DNA of 64,000 nt from JAFGRU01 sp016934985 (GTDB lineage: Bacteria; Desulfobacterota; Desulfuromonadia; Desulfuromonadales; JAAYDE01). Each line of letters starts with the position of its first letter. The first letter of the stretch is position 1. The notes under the pieces were generated by a model. The model was not told where the DNA came from. It worked only from the letters and a program-made list of their open reading frames with translations, and did not search any database. The DNA lies in NCBI GenBank assembly GCA_963665045.2, contig CAXXJQ010000006.1, positions 310,001 to 374,000 on the forward strand, written 5' to 3'. A program made the position numbers and the translations under genes. Below, in pieces: positions 43,513 through 52,954 of this stretch.

Positions 43513-44661
43513 ATGACGCATGAACGACAGCGCTTCTCGGTATGGCTGGTGCCTGCAGCAAGCAGCCGAGCTTGGGCCGAAGAGACGATTCGCAGGCTGG
43601 CAGCAGACTTTGAGGTTTCACCTTTCGCGCCCCATGTCACCATTTACAGTGGTCCCTATACAGATGAAAAGTATCTGGTGTCCCTCCGGCAAATGCTGTC
43701 AGAGGTTGCCGCTGCTACAGAACCCGTCACGCTGAAAGTCAAAAGCCTTGACGTATCGGACAAGTTTTTTAAAAGTCTTTTTGTCTCCTTTGAAGAAAAC
43801 CCGACCCTGCGACACATCCACCAGCGTTTGCAGGACGCCAACCCCCCGGATAGCGGCCACGAGCTGAGTCCCCACCTGAGTCTTCTTTACGCCGACATTC
43901 CTCTGGAAGAAAAAAAGAAGGCCGCCGGCAAGGTTTTCCTCGATCGTGAAATGATGCGTTTCAACGGAATAAGGATTGTCCTTTCCGATCCGCTTGAGGG
44001 GTGGGCCAACATCAAAGGATGGAAAACCGTTTTCAGCGCACGGCTGGACACCCCGACGGGAAATATAAAAGCGGTGCTGTTCGACTTTGGCGGTGTACTC
44101 GCCGAAGAAGGCTTCAGGAACGGCCTTTTTGAATTGGCGCGACGCCAGGGGCTCGATCCCCAATTCGTTGCCGAAATGGGCCGGAAGATGGTTCATCAAT
44201 CAGGCTATCTAGTCGGCCGAGGAACGGAAAAAGACTTCTGGCACCTTATGCGTTTACAAACCAACCTGAAAGGAAGCGACCGGGAGTTGTCGGATACCAT
44301 CCTCCACCACTTTGTCCTCCGGCCCGGCATGATCGATTTCGTTCGCCGGCTGCGGGCCAGGGGCTTCATCACCGTCATTGTCAGCGACCAGACCGACTGG
44401 CTGGAACGCCTCGATCGCCGCGACAATTTCTACCAGGAGTTCGACCATGTCTTCAACAGCTATCGTCTGGGCAAAAGCAAGCGGGACCCGTCCCTTTTTG
44501 AGGATGTAGCCCGGGAGCTCGGCCTCGAGTCGAAAGAGGCTATCTTCACGGACGACACGGCCGATCATGTCGCCCGGGCCGAAAGCCTGGGAATGCTGGG
44601 AATCGTTTTCGACCATGAGGATCTAGTGCGAAACGAAATTGAAATGCTGTTGGCCCTGTAA
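43513..44661 (+). CDS. 2H phosphoesterase - HAD hydrolase fusion
   Basis: A 382-residue two-domain protein. Residues ~5-178 form a 2H (cyclic phosphodiesterase/LigT) domain with the paired catalytic motifs His41-Val-Thr (PHVTIYSG) and His121-Leu-Ser (PHLSLLYA). Residues ~185-382 form a HAD-type hydrolase: nucleophile Asp191 in LFDFGGVLAEEG, a conserved VSDQTDW, and FTDDTADHV as the metal-binding end motif. The 2H family opens 2',3'- or 1'',2''-cyclic phosphates, and HAD enzymes remove phosphate, so the fusion could run two successive steps on one nucleotide or RNA end. AAGGAGAAT precedes the ATG. Confidence 0.75.
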   Translation: MTHERQRFSVWLVPAASSRAWAEETIRRLAADFEVSPFAPHVTIYSGPYTDEKYLVSLRQMLSEVAAATEPVTLKVKSLDVSDKFFKSLFVSFEENPTLRHIHQRLQDANPPDSGHELSPHLSLLYADIPLEEKKKAAGKVFLDREMMRFNGIRIVLSDPLEGWANIKGWKTVFSARLDTPTGNIKAVLFDFGGVLAEEGFRNGLFELARRQGLDPQFVAEMGRKMVHQSGYLVGRGTEKDFWHLMRLQTNLKGSDRELSDTILHHFVLRPGMIDFVRRLRARGFITVIVSDQTDWLERLDRRDNFYQEFDHVFNSYRLGKSKRDPSLFEDVARELGLESKEAIFTDDTADHVARAESLGMLGIVFDHEDLVRNEIEMLLAL

Positions 44662-44894
44662 TTTTTCCCTTCGCTGCCTGCTGGCCCGGCACCGCCCGTC
44701 CCTTGACTGGGGTGCCAGGAGGGATAAAGTTGATATTAGATGTTTATAGGTTTTTGGAGTCTACCGCCAAACCAGCAAGTCGGCCCATATCGCCATAATC
44801 CCCTCTTATCGGAGGCCCTGAAGGCCTAATCTGTTGCTTGGCAACAAAAAAAATCAATCCATATTTATTTCTTAAACACATTCCGGAGAACTGA

Positions 44895-47669
44895 ATGACA
44901 TTTCATCTGTATGAAGCCGGCGAAGAAAAAACTGACGACCATCCATCTTCATCGGCGTCTATGCATATTTACATCGGACCTCCACAATTAAAAGGAGTGG
45001 CCGCCCTTTCGGAACCACAAGTTCCCTGGCAAAACGGAAAAAACACAGATTTTTCCTCCTTGTTAAGCTGGGACAACAGGCTATCCAGCTTCGCTGGCCG
45101 TGACGGCGAGATGAAGGGCCTGGAAAAATGGGCCTTGAGACAACCCCCTGTATCCATGCAATGGGTCACCGGAGCCGGCGGTGCGGGCAAGAGCCGCCTT
45201 GCCGCCGAGTTTTGTACCTACATGAAGGAACAACATAACTGGGCATGCGGTTTTGCCAAGCTCGATCAACCCAAGACATTTGCTTTTAACCAGGAAGGCC
45301 TTTTGATCGTGGTTGAAACCCCGGAGGACAAAAAAGATCCCGTCAGAGAGCTCTTTCAGGACCTGGCGGCCCTTGACCAAAAGCAGCTGGCGGAAAAGGG
45401 GAAAAAAATCCGCCTGCTCTTTCTGTCACGCCAGGCCTTTGAAAACTGGCAATCGCTTATTTTTGAAACCGGAGCCGAAACCCTGGAAAATCCCATTCCT
45501 GTTGAATTGACGACTTTACCTTTCAGCGTCGCTTTGGAGATCTTCCGCTCAACCTTTTCTAAAGCCGTGGGACGCTGGAAAATGGAAGAAAAGTCGGTTG
45601 CCGAAGAACAGGCGGAAATATGGCTTCGGCAAAACGATGACAACCGCCGCCCACAGTATATCGTAGCTGCGGCAGTGTTCCATGCACTCTTTCCCGAGGA
45701 GCACATCTCCCTTTTCAACAGCCAGGAGCTTGTTGAGAAGCTGGCCCTTCAGGAGATTGCCGGCGCGGAAAGAATTGCCACGAAAGCAGGGCTGAACGAA
45801 CCGCTGATTTTCCCTATTCTTCAGGTTATAGCCACCATCAGCGGGAGGCTGACCAGCGAGAGAGCCGAGCGATTGATCAAAACCTTAGGTCTGGACAAAG
45901 ATCTTCCCGAAGGAACGGACATCGTCTCCTTTTTCGAAAACGCGGGCTTATTACATCAAAAAAAAATTGTACCGATCAAACCGGATCTCTTTGCCGCAGC
46001 GTACTTGATTGAGGTCCTGAAAAGAAAGCCGGCCGATGCCCATAAAATCATCTGGAACTCCCTTGGAAGCGACTTTTCACGCTCGCTGCCCCGTTTTTCC
46101 CGCCTCTGTTTCGATGCTGAGAAAGAGTTTGATTTCCAAAGGCGCCAATTGGATCAATGGCTTTATCATGAAATCGTCGAATCGCCGGAAAACGGTGCCG
46201 CACTCGAACCTTTTCTTGCCGGAGATATGTATGGTCTTACCGAAACCGGCATCACGGCATGCCGGGTTGCTCTGGAACGAACAGAAACCGAGGTACAGAA
46301 GATCAGGCTCAATGACAAGCTTTCCCTGTTTTACCAAGCCCTTGGCGACCAAAAGGAAGCCCTGAAACAAAGAATATTTGCTGTCGATATGTGCGAAAAG
46401 CTCGCTTCGGATAAACCTGATTCATACGAAACCGAACTGGCCCGCCACTATTTCAGCCTGTGGAAAATCCTTTCTGATACGGGAGAAAGAGGGAAAGCCT
46501 ACCGGGTCATCGTAAGAACGACGGAGCTTTATCAGCAGTTGGTCAAAAGCCAGCCCCAAAAACTCAAACTCTTAGCAGCCGAAAGCCTGAAAAATCTCGG
46601 GGAAGCATATGCCGAAGCCGGAGAGTGGGAAAAAGCGCTGACGGCCCTTGAAAAGGTTCTGGACATCTACGAGGAATTGGCCCGCGTCCAACCGCTGGCT
46701 TTCGGCCCCGCCCTGGCCACCTGCCTCAACAGCCAGGGCGATTTGTGCTCCCAGCTGAAGGAAACGGAAAAAGCCCTGATGGCAACCGCCAAAAGCGTAC
46801 ATATTTACGAACGATTAACCAGTATCCGCCCCGGGCACTATGAGGCCAGCCTGGCAGCCAGCCTCACCAACCTGGGGAACAGATATGTGGACACAGGAGA
46901 GATGACGGAAGCGCTGAGAACCATTCAGCGGGCGCTTGAAATTTACGAAGAACTGGCCAAAGCCCGGCCGGAAACCTTTGAGGCCGACCTGGCGGGCTGC
47001 CTCAGCATCGCAGGAAATCTGTATGCTTTCATGGGGGACGCGGAAAAAGCCCTCCAAATTACCGAAAGGGTAGTGGAAATTTACTCCAAGCTGGCCAAGG
47101 AAACCGCCGTTTATGACTCTCTTCTTGCCAGCAGCCTCAACAATCTCAGCAGCAGGTACGCCAGCGCCGGAGAGGATGTAAAAGCCCTGATCAGCATCGA
47201 TACCGCTGTTAAGATTTATGAAAGCCTCGCTGCCAATTACCCCCTGGTTTTCGACCCCCATCTGGCGACGAGTCTCAACAGGCTGGGACTCGGCTATGCA
47301 GCTCTGGGCGATTACCGAAAAGCGCTGTCGGCTACCGAAGAGGCAATCGAGATTTATTCGAAACTGGTCTCCGCCCAGCCCGAGGATTTTGAGCCCGACC
47401 TGGCCGGCTGTCTCAATAACCAGGGAAACTTGTACGCAAAAATGGGCGAACCGGAAAGAGCCCTCGTAGCCACCGAAATGGCTGTCAATATCAAGGAACA
47501 GCTGGCCTCTGCTGATCCCCAAAAATTTATTCCGAGTCTCATCAAAAGTCTCAACAATCTGGAACAACGTTATTACGATATAGGTGAAGAGGAAAAAGCC
47601 CGGATGGTCCGCAAAAGGGCCGAGGAGTTTCAGGAGAAATATCTGGAAACAGTTGAAGTCCTGCCCTGA
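44895..47669 (+). CDS. STAND-like NTPase with TPR repeats
   Basis: A 924-residue protein with a P-loop GAGGAGKS at 93-100 and an AAA/STAND-type NTPase region to ~300. A linker (to ~460) is followed by about nine tetratricopeptide repeats of the type LATSLNNLG...G...KALIAIERAVEIYE, to ~900. STAND NTPases with repeat sensors act as signal-dependent switches, often in defence or regulation. No effector domain (nuclease, TIR, protease) is visible at the N-terminus, where the first ~55 residues are unassigned. The gene is alone, with gaps on both sides. Confidence 0.7.
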   Translation: MTFHLYEAGEEKTDDHPSSSASMHIYIGPPQLKGVAALSEPQVPWQNGKNTDFSSLLSWDNRLSSFAGRDGEMKGLEKWALRQPPVSMQWVTGAGGAGKSRLAAEFCTYMKEQHNWACGFAKLDQPKTFAFNQEGLLIVVETPEDKKDPVRELFQDLAALDQKQLAEKGKKIRLLFLSRQAFENWQSLIFETGAETLENPIPVELTTLPFSVALEIFRSTFSKAVGRWKMEEKSVAEEQAEIWLRQNDDNRRPQYIVAAAVFHALFPEEHISLFNSQELVEKLALQEIAGAERIATKAGLNEPLIFPILQVIATISGRLTSERAERLIKTLGLDKDLPEGTDIVSFFENAGLLHQKKIVPIKPDLFAAAYLIEVLKRKPADAHKIIWNSLGSDFSRSLPRFSRLCFDAEKEFDFQRRQLDQWLYHEIVESPENGAALEPFLAGDMYGLTETGITACRVALERTETEVQKIRLNDKLSLFYQALGDQKEALKQRIFAVDMCEKLASDKPDSYETELARHYFSLWKILSDTGERGKAYRVIVRTTELYQQLVKSQPQKLKLLAAESLKNLGEAYAEAGEWEKALTALEKVLDIYEELARVQPLAFGPALATCLNSQGDLCSQLKETEKALMATAKSVHIYERLTSIRPGHYEASLAASLTNLGNRYVDTGEMTEALRTIQRALEIYEELAKARPETFEADLAGCLSIAGNLYAFMGDAEKALQITERVVEIYSKLAKETAVYDSLLASSLNNLSSRYASAGEDVKALISIDTAVKIYESLAANYPLVFDPHLATSLNRLGLGYAALGDYRKALSATEEAIEIYSKLVSAQPEDFEPDLAGCLNNQGNLYAKMGEPERALVATEMAVNIKEQLASADPQKFIPSLIKSLNNLEQRYYDIGEEEKARMVRKRAEEFQEKYLETVEVLP

Positions 47670-47787
47670 TGCCGTAATGCAACAGCCCGCAGGAAGCCGT
47701 TTCAAGAACACTTATTGCTTAATACCCGACTCGTCCTTAAAAAAGGTTACCAAAAAAGAGGGTTCAAAAAGGAACTCTCTTTTGTAA

Positions 47788-47925
47788 CTGTTAAGCACAA
47801 GGACTCGTATCGCCCATGGAAAGGGCATCTGCCGCCCGGATGGCGGCAGCTAAGCCCCATGGATGGGTTCATGCGGCCCTTGGAATGGGCGATGCGGGGC
47901 CTTGTGCCGATAAGCTGAATAATTA
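47788..47925 (+). repeat. dispersed ~140-bp hairpin repeat, copy 2
   Basis: Runs from TGTTAAGCACAAGGACTCGT through CGCCCATGGAAAGGGC, CTGCCGCCCGGATGGCGGCA, CCCCATGGATGGGTTC and GCCCTTGGAATGGGCG to AAGCTGAATAATTA. At least three hairpins can form. Same family as 40978-41128 and 55312-55455. Confidence 0.75.
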
Positions 47926-47996
47926 CTCTCTTTTTTCAAGATGGTGGATTTTTTGCGGCGAAAAACTTACTGCCCTCGGCTATTCTTTGCCATAAA

Positions 47997-48434
47997 TCAA
48001 CCATATTGGCAAAAAACAACGTACTCGGTAAGGTCCAAATCTTCATGGTAAGCAATTACTTCGCAGCCGAGAAAATCTTCCAATTTTCTTGTCGCAGGCT
48101 CGTCGGCTTTCGGAATTTTCAGCAAAGGGCGCTTTTCATAAGCACGTCGATAGTTGCAGGTGTTGGGCAGCCATGACAGTTCAAGGATATTTTCAGGAGT
48201 TAACTTCGTGCAACCCTGATTGACATCAAACCTGCAGTCGTAGACGGAGCACTTTCCGGTATCGAGATCGTAGAATTCGCAGACAACGCTTGTCGTGTAG
48301 ATATCGCCCGTTTCGATATCAATAATTTTGTTGAGACAGCAGACCCCGCAATGACAGCACAGGGATTCCCACTCCTCAACGCTCAGTTCGGAAATGCTTT
48401 TATTCTGGATACATTCCGGCTGGCGCACACTCAC
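47997..48434 (-). CDS. YcgN-type cysteine cluster protein
   Basis: A 145-residue protein of the YkgJ/YcgN (UPF0260) type. The signature is the cysteine cluster CCHCGVCC near residue 27, with further cysteines in VCEFYDLDTGKCSVYDCR. Such clusters probably bind metal or an iron-sulfur centre; the biochemical function is not established. Length fits the family. The remnant of an acetyltransferase gene lies upstream on the other strand. Confidence 0.8.
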   Translation of the reverse strand: MSVRQPECIQNKSISELSVEEWESLCCHCGVCCLNKIIDIETGDIYTTSVVCEFYDLDTGKCSVYDCRFDVNQGCTKLTPENILELSWLPNTCNYRRAYEKRPLLKIPKADEPATRKLEDFLGCEVIAYHEDLDLTEYVVFCQYG

Positions 48435-48616
48435 ACTCCTTTTTTTTCTTCACCTTCAGCGCTGAAACCACTTCTTCCACATTTTGGGAAAAAAGGAGCG
48501 TCAATCCTGCGGACCTCGCCTGCACGGACAATCCGCGGCAAGACGTCAGATATTCTAACGGCCCCAATCAACGGCCTCGGGGAGAATATTTCTGTATATT
48601 ACACCGCCTCTCCTGA

Positions 48617-48961
48617 GCTGTCGAGAAATGGATTCCATGCGGTGCAACGGTTTGCCCGCTGGCCCATGAGAGCCTGGAATGCCGGCAACCGCTTCTTGAT
48701 GAAGGTTTTGACCTCTCCACCATTTATTATTGCGGTGAGTCTGTTCTCCTGAAAGAGTATCGCTGCAAAGGTATGGGCAGACGTTTCTTTGAAGAACGGG
48801 AGAGCTATGCCCTGCAATTAAGCAAATACACCCTGAACACCTTCTGCGCAGTGGAGGTCCAGGCAACCACAGCTGCGCACAACCTTCTCCTGGCAGAACC
48901 TCGGCGAACAATCAAAGTCTCCCAAACCAATGGTTTTCTGTTCAAAACCCCTTGTTCATGA
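48617..48961 (+). pseudogene. GNAT acetyltransferase remnant
   Basis: The plus-strand frame after a TGA at 48614 encodes a segment that reads like the middle of a GNAT N-acetyltransferase: CPLAHESLE, then FDLSTIYYCGESVLL, KEYRCKGMGRRFFEERESYA and FCAVEV. The acetyl-CoA loop is KGMGRR. There is no start, and both the N-terminal part and the C-terminus of the family (~200 residues) are missing, so this is a decayed gene. The rest of 48435-49201 holds nothing else I can support. Confidence 0.5.
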
Positions 48962-49201
48962 AGGGGAAATATCTTCTTGAATATTCAAAATTTAATTTTT
49001 TAGAAAGTTTTTTTTACAGTGGGCTCTTGAAAAGCCCTTCCCTTGATCTAATATTTAGGTCATCTAGTTCCAGAGTTGCCATGCCGAAAAATAGAGCCAC
49101 AATCTTTCTGCCGGCTTTCTGTTTTTCCCGGTTAAGGCAACTTGCATTAATTCGAATGATGCTGATAGCTGTTTCTTAATTTTGAGCGCAAGGAGAAGAT
49201 G

Positions 49202-50251
49202 ATGAAAAAAATGGGTGGGTTTTTCGCAATCACTATGGCCCTGGCATTTGCCGTCGGAATGGCGCTGCCTTCTGCCGCTACTGCCAAGATGGTAAAAAAA
49301 ATCGACAACTTGATTGTTGCCGTCGATCAGTCTGGTTCTATGTCTGAAAACTATGCCGGCACAGGGCAGAAAAAAATTGAGATGGCAACAGATATGATTT
49401 CCAAGTTTGACGGGAATGTCCCCGAGTTGGGCTATATGTCCGGACTCTACCTGTTCTCGCCCTTTGAGGAAGTCACCGCTCTGGAGACTTACCAAAACAA
49501 CTCCCTCAGTTCAGCCGCTGCCAGTGTGGATACGGGAATAGGGCTGGGGGGCCGCTACACCAAACTGGGTAATGACCTGCAGGAAATCGATTCGGTGCTT
49601 GAAGGTCTTTCGGGCAAAACCGCCCTCGTCATTTTCACCGACGGTGACTCCAATATGGGAGCCGATGCAGTTGCTGAGGCGCAGGCCCTTTATGACAAAT
49701 ACGGCGCCAATCTCTGTATCCATGCGGTCAGCCTGGCTGACAGCAATTACGGCCAGAAGGTGATCGATGAGATTCGCGGCCTTTCGGACTGCTCCGTCAG
49801 CGCGGATGGCAACTCTCTCGCCTCCAGCGCGGGGATGGCCCAATTTGCCCAGAATGTACTCTTCGATGAAGTATCCACCGCAGCACCAGCACCTGCTCCG
49901 GCACCGGTCATGAAGAAAGAGGTCATTACTTTCAACCTTCTGTTCGGCTTCGATAAGGCGGATATTACCGACGATATGATTCCCGTCCTTGAGCAGGTTC
50001 AGATGATTCTTGAGGAAGACCCTGCCGCCAAATTCGTCGTTGCCGGTCATACCGACTCTGTCGGCAGTGAACTCTACAACCAGGGACTTTCCGAGCGCCG
50101 CGCCGGCGCCGTGAGCAATTGGCTCATCGGAAATGGGGTCCCTGCAAACCGTCTTCAAGTGGTCGGCTACGGCGAAACCATGCCGAAATTCGACAACAAT
50201 GCGGAGGAAGGCCGTACTCTCAACCGCCGAGTTGAAATAATGACCAAATAA
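49202..50251 (+). CDS. VWA-OmpA outer-membrane-associated protein
   Basis: A 349-residue exported protein. A signal peptide (ITMALAFAVGMALPSAATA) is followed by a von Willebrand factor A domain with the metal site DQSGSMS (~43-49) and FTDGDSN. An Ala/Pro linker (APAPAPAPV) leads to an OmpA-type peptidoglycan-binding domain (~245-349; FGFDKADI, AGHTDSVGSELYNQGLSERR, GYGE). It probably links an outer-surface or periplasmic ligand to the cell wall. Of two adjacent ATGs, the second (49202) has better spacing from AAGGAG. A strong terminator follows. Confidence 0.85.
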   Translation: MKKMGGFFAITMALAFAVGMALPSAATAKMVKKIDNLIVAVDQSGSMSENYAGTGQKKIEMATDMISKFDGNVPELGYMSGLYLFSPFEEVTALETYQNNSLSSAAASVDTGIGLGGRYTKLGNDLQEIDSVLEGLSGKTALVIFTDGDSNMGADAVAEAQALYDKYGANLCIHAVSLADSNYGQKVIDEIRGLSDCSVSADGNSLASSAGMAQFAQNVLFDEVSTAAPAPAPAPVMKKEVITFNLLFGFDKADITDDMIPVLEQVQMILEEDPAAKFVVAGHTDSVGSELYNQGLSERRAGAVSNWLIGNGVPANRLQVVGYGETMPKFDNNAEEGRTLNRRVEIMTK

Positions 50252-50280
50252 CAAGCTTCAATTTCAATTGAAAAACTCTG

Positions 50281-50318
50281 GTGGGCCAGAAGTGATACTT
50301 CTGGCCCACTATTTTTTC
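50281..50318 (+). terminator. intrinsic terminator
   Basis: GTGGGCCAGAAG, loop TGATA, CTTCTGGCCCAC, then T-rich sequence. Confidence 0.9.
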
Positions 50319-50530
50319 AGACTGTCTTCGATAGCTACTCCGCTTTTTCCACACCCCTTTCTGGAAAAAATTGTCACCCTCTGTTAAGCTGTCAACATTG
50401 ATCAGCAAGGTCAGGAAGACAAGATGACCTATTCTTTTATGTGATATCGCAGACTTAGTCTCATGCCATTATTTTTGGAACAGCGATTGCTGAATGGATT
50501 GACCACAACACTTTTTTGGGGAGGTCAATC

Positions 50531-50977
50531 ATGAAAAAAGCCTTTAGAATTCTTCTGTTCCTGATTTTATCAACCTTGCTTGCAGCGCCAATTTTTGCTG
50601 GCCAGCAAAAAACAAAAACTTCGGCCGGCGATGAAAAGCTGGTTGCCATGAATGCCAGCTTTCAACAGTTTGCCCAAGCAAAAGTAAAAAAGCTCAACAA
50701 CAACCACCAGCACTCCCGTTCCCGCATGCAGATCCAAAAAACAGGGAACGGCCTCTATTGCGCCCGCTTCCATGAAATCGACGGCTCGTCTCTGAAGTAC
50801 AAAGTCCGCCGTTCCAAATCCAAAAGCGTTCCTTATGTCGGAATCCTTTCCTATCAGGAACGGGTTTATGAAGCTCTTGGGCGGTCCCCCGAAGATTGTA
50901 AAAACGGCAAGTTTGCAGCAATCTCCGTAATCCCCAACAAACACATTTTCAGCTTCAAAAAAGGCGCCTGGAACTAA
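50531..50977 (+). CDS. secreted hypothetical protein
   Basis: A 148-residue protein with a signal peptide (FRILLFLILSTLLAAPIFAG) and a basic mature part with a His/Asn/Arg-rich stretch (NNNHQHSRSRMQIQ). It carries two Cys (LYCARF and EDCKNG) that could form a disulphide. ATG 50531 lies behind GGGGAGG; the longer frame from 50516 is not preferred. No family is recognised. It ends 70 nt before the cobalamin riboswitch and seems unrelated to that operon. Confidence 0.6.
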   Translation: MKKAFRILLFLILSTLLAAPIFAGQQKTKTSAGDEKLVAMNASFQQFAQAKVKKLNNNHQHSRSRMQIQKTGNGLYCARFHEIDGSSLKYKVRRSKSKSVPYVGILSYQERVYEALGRSPEDCKNGKFAAISVIPNKHIFSFKKGAWN

Positions 50978-51047
50978 ATCAATCTCGCTGCCGGCCGGGG
51001 TCAGCGTTTAGGATTTGACATCCAATCCCCGCAACTGTATATTTTCG

Positions 51048-51222
51048 ATATGTGAGTTCCCGTTTGGGGATTAATAGGGAAGACGGTGAAAATCCGTCGC
51101 GGACCCGCCGCCGTAACCGGAGACGAACCCCGCAAAAGCCACTGCCTAAAAGGATATTCTACAGGGTGGGAAGGCGCGGCTAGTAGGAAGACCCGGAAGC
51201 CGGAAGACCTGCTCAAACTGAC
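51048..51222 (+). promoter_or_regulatory. cobalamin riboswitch
   Basis: Contains the conserved parts of the adenosylcobalamin aptamer in order: GGGAAGACGGTGAAAATCCG, GCGGACCCGCCGCCGTAACC (with the CCGCC/CCGUAACC core), GCCACTG (51138-51144, B12 box), GGGAAGGCGCGG, and the closing AAGACCCGGAAGCCGGAAGA. It lies upstream of cbiL and controls the cobalamin operon. A terminator at 51278 is a plausible expression platform. Confidence 0.93.
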
Positions 51223-51277
51223 ATTGATCTTTTTCCTCCCCGGGGATTGGGAGTTGCATGTCGAGGGACGAAAAGCG

Positions 51278-51323
51278 GCGTCCGCTGCCTTGTATTCATT
51301 CATGGGCATGCGGACGCTTTTTT
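51278..51323 (+). terminator. terminator in the riboswitch leader
   Basis: GCGTCCGC (51278-51285) and GCGGACGC (51310-51317) form a stem around a 24-nt loop, followed by six T. It lies between the riboswitch and cbiL, so premature termination when cobalamin binds is the likely mechanism. An explicit antiterminator was not traced. Confidence 0.6.
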
Positions 51324-51545
51324 CATTCTCATCGGAAATTGTTTCTCCAGCCGCCGGGATAATACCTGCATCCATGAGTTATGACCGGGCAATAGAGCAA
51401 GTCATTGGCCTGCCTAAACATTGCAAAAATCACCGACGGACCTATGGGTGCGCCTCAGATTTTTGAAACACTTGTTCAGACCAGACACTTCACTCTTTTC
51501 CCGCCCCTAACCCACGGATTCAGGTAATAATTCGGAGAACTGCCC

Positions 51546-52268
51546 ATGAGCACACAACCCGGCAAACTTTACGGCGTCGGCGTCGGCCCCGGCGATCCCC
51601 AATTGCTGACCGTCAAGGCCGTCAACATCTTCCGTAAGGTTCAGGTCATTTTCGACATCGCCGGCCCCAACAGCCAGGAGAGTGTTTCCGGCAATATACT
51701 CAAAGGGCTGAGTGACTGTCATGCGCGCCGGGAAAGACTCCTCTTCTCCATGTCCGGATCAATGGCAAGCAGGACTGCCTGCTGGGAGAAAGCCGCCGAG
51801 CGGGTCATGGAGGTGCTTTCACGTGGAGAAAACGCTGCCGTTGCCACCATAGGCGACCCGCTCATTTACAGCACTTTCGGTTATCTACGACGACAGATCC
51901 TGTTGAAAATGCCTCAAGCCGACATCGAAGTAATTCCCGGCATCACCTCTTTCCAGGCTGCCGCCGCCCTGCGCGGGGAACCTCTGGTCGAAAACCGCGA
52001 GATTCTAACCATCATCCCGGCCCTGGAAAACTCCCATTCCAATCAGGAAGCCCTGAGAAATTCGGATACCGCCGTCCTTCTAAAAACCTACCGCAACCGT
52101 GACGACAAGGTCCGCCAAGTTATGGAAACCATGATACCGGAGAGCATTTTCTACGCGGCCCGCATCGGCCACCTCGATATGGTCATGGCAACCGATCCCC
52201 TTGCCATTTCCGCCCTGCCAACTGACTACCTTTCCCTGCTCATCGCCAAAAAAGGCCCCCACGCCTGA
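51546..52268 (+). CDS. cbiL: precorrin-2 C20-methyltransferase
   Basis: A 240-residue tetrapyrrole methylase that uses SAM to methylate C-20 of cobalt-sirohydrochlorin (anaerobic route). Family motifs: GVGVGPGDPQLLTVKA at the N-terminus (SAM/substrate loop), ATIGDPLIYSTFGYL (~101-115) and VIPGITSFQAAAAL. Length fits. It is the first gene after the riboswitch leader and is followed 11 nt later by cbiC. Confidence 0.93.
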   Translation: MSTQPGKLYGVGVGPGDPQLLTVKAVNIFRKVQVIFDIAGPNSQESVSGNILKGLSDCHARRERLLFSMSGSMASRTACWEKAAERVMEVLSRGENAAVATIGDPLIYSTFGYLRRQILLKMPQADIEVIPGITSFQAAAALRGEPLVENREILTIIPALENSHSNQEALRNSDTAVLLKTYRNRDDKVRQVMETMIPESIFYAARIGHLDMVMATDPLAISALPTDYLSLLIAKKGPHA

Positions 52269-52279
52269 TAGGATCTACT

Positions 52280-52954
52280 ATGGACGACGCTATAAACAAT
52301 ATTCGCTGGGACCTGCGAGGAACCGAGGTGGAAGCTGAAAGTTTTCGCATTATCGAAGAGGAAATTGGGGAAATCTCCTGGCCCGAGCCCGAGTGGCGAG
52401 TGATTAGGCGCCTCATTCACGCCGCCGGGGACTGCTCCCTGAAAGACCAGGTCGTCTTCGCCCACAACCCTATTGAAGCAGGCTTGCAGGCCCTTGAAGA
52501 GGGGTCTCCTCTCTACGCCGATTCAAACATGATCCGCAGCGGGGTTTCGGTTCACAAAATGCGGCTTTTTTACCGCAGCTACAATCGTGATAACATTCAC
52601 TGCCATGTTGCTGACGACGACGTCGCCAGATTGGCAAAAAAAACCGGTCGAACCCGGGCCTTGTGCGCGTTGGAAAAGTCCCGGCCCATTCTCGACCGCG
52701 CCATCGTTCTCATCGGCAACGCCCCCCTGGCCCTGGCGGGCCTGGCTCGCATGATCCTCAATGGCGAGGTGCGCCCCCGTTTAGTCATCGCCATGCCGGT
52801 AGGATTCGTCAATGTGCTCGAGTCAAAGCAGCTGATTATGAAAACCGAGGTTCCTCACATTATTCTCCAGGGCCGGCGTGGCGGCAGCCCCTTGGCGGTG
52901 GCGGCCCTGCACGGCATTATGGAAAACGGGACCAAGTTACATGGCGACGGGTAA
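52280..52954 (+). CDS. cbiC: precorrin-8X methylmutase
   Basis: A 224-residue isomerase that moves the methyl group from C-11 to C-12 of (cobalt-)precorrin-8. Recognisable blocks are RRLIHAAGDCSL (with the catalytic His), SPLYADSNMIRSGV, and AIVLIGNAPLALAGL. Its end overlaps the start of cbiD by 14 nt, so translation is coupled. Confidence 0.93.
   Translation: MDDAINNIRWDLRGTEVEAESFRIIEEEIGEISWPEPEWRVIRRLIHAAGDCSLKDQVVFAHNPIEAGLQALEEGSPLYADSNMIRSGVSVHKMRLFYRSYNRDNIHCHVADDDVARLAKKTGRTRALCALEKSRPILDRAIVLIGNAPLALAGLARMILNGEVRPRLVIAMPVGFVNVLESKQLIMKTEVPHIILQGRRGGSPLAVAALHGIMENGTKLHGDG

Noticed and set aside
48351..48911. Longer open frames in the gap upstream of the VWA-OmpA gene (plus and minus)
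   Set aside because: They disagree with the GNAT-like frame, have no ribosome site and match no family.
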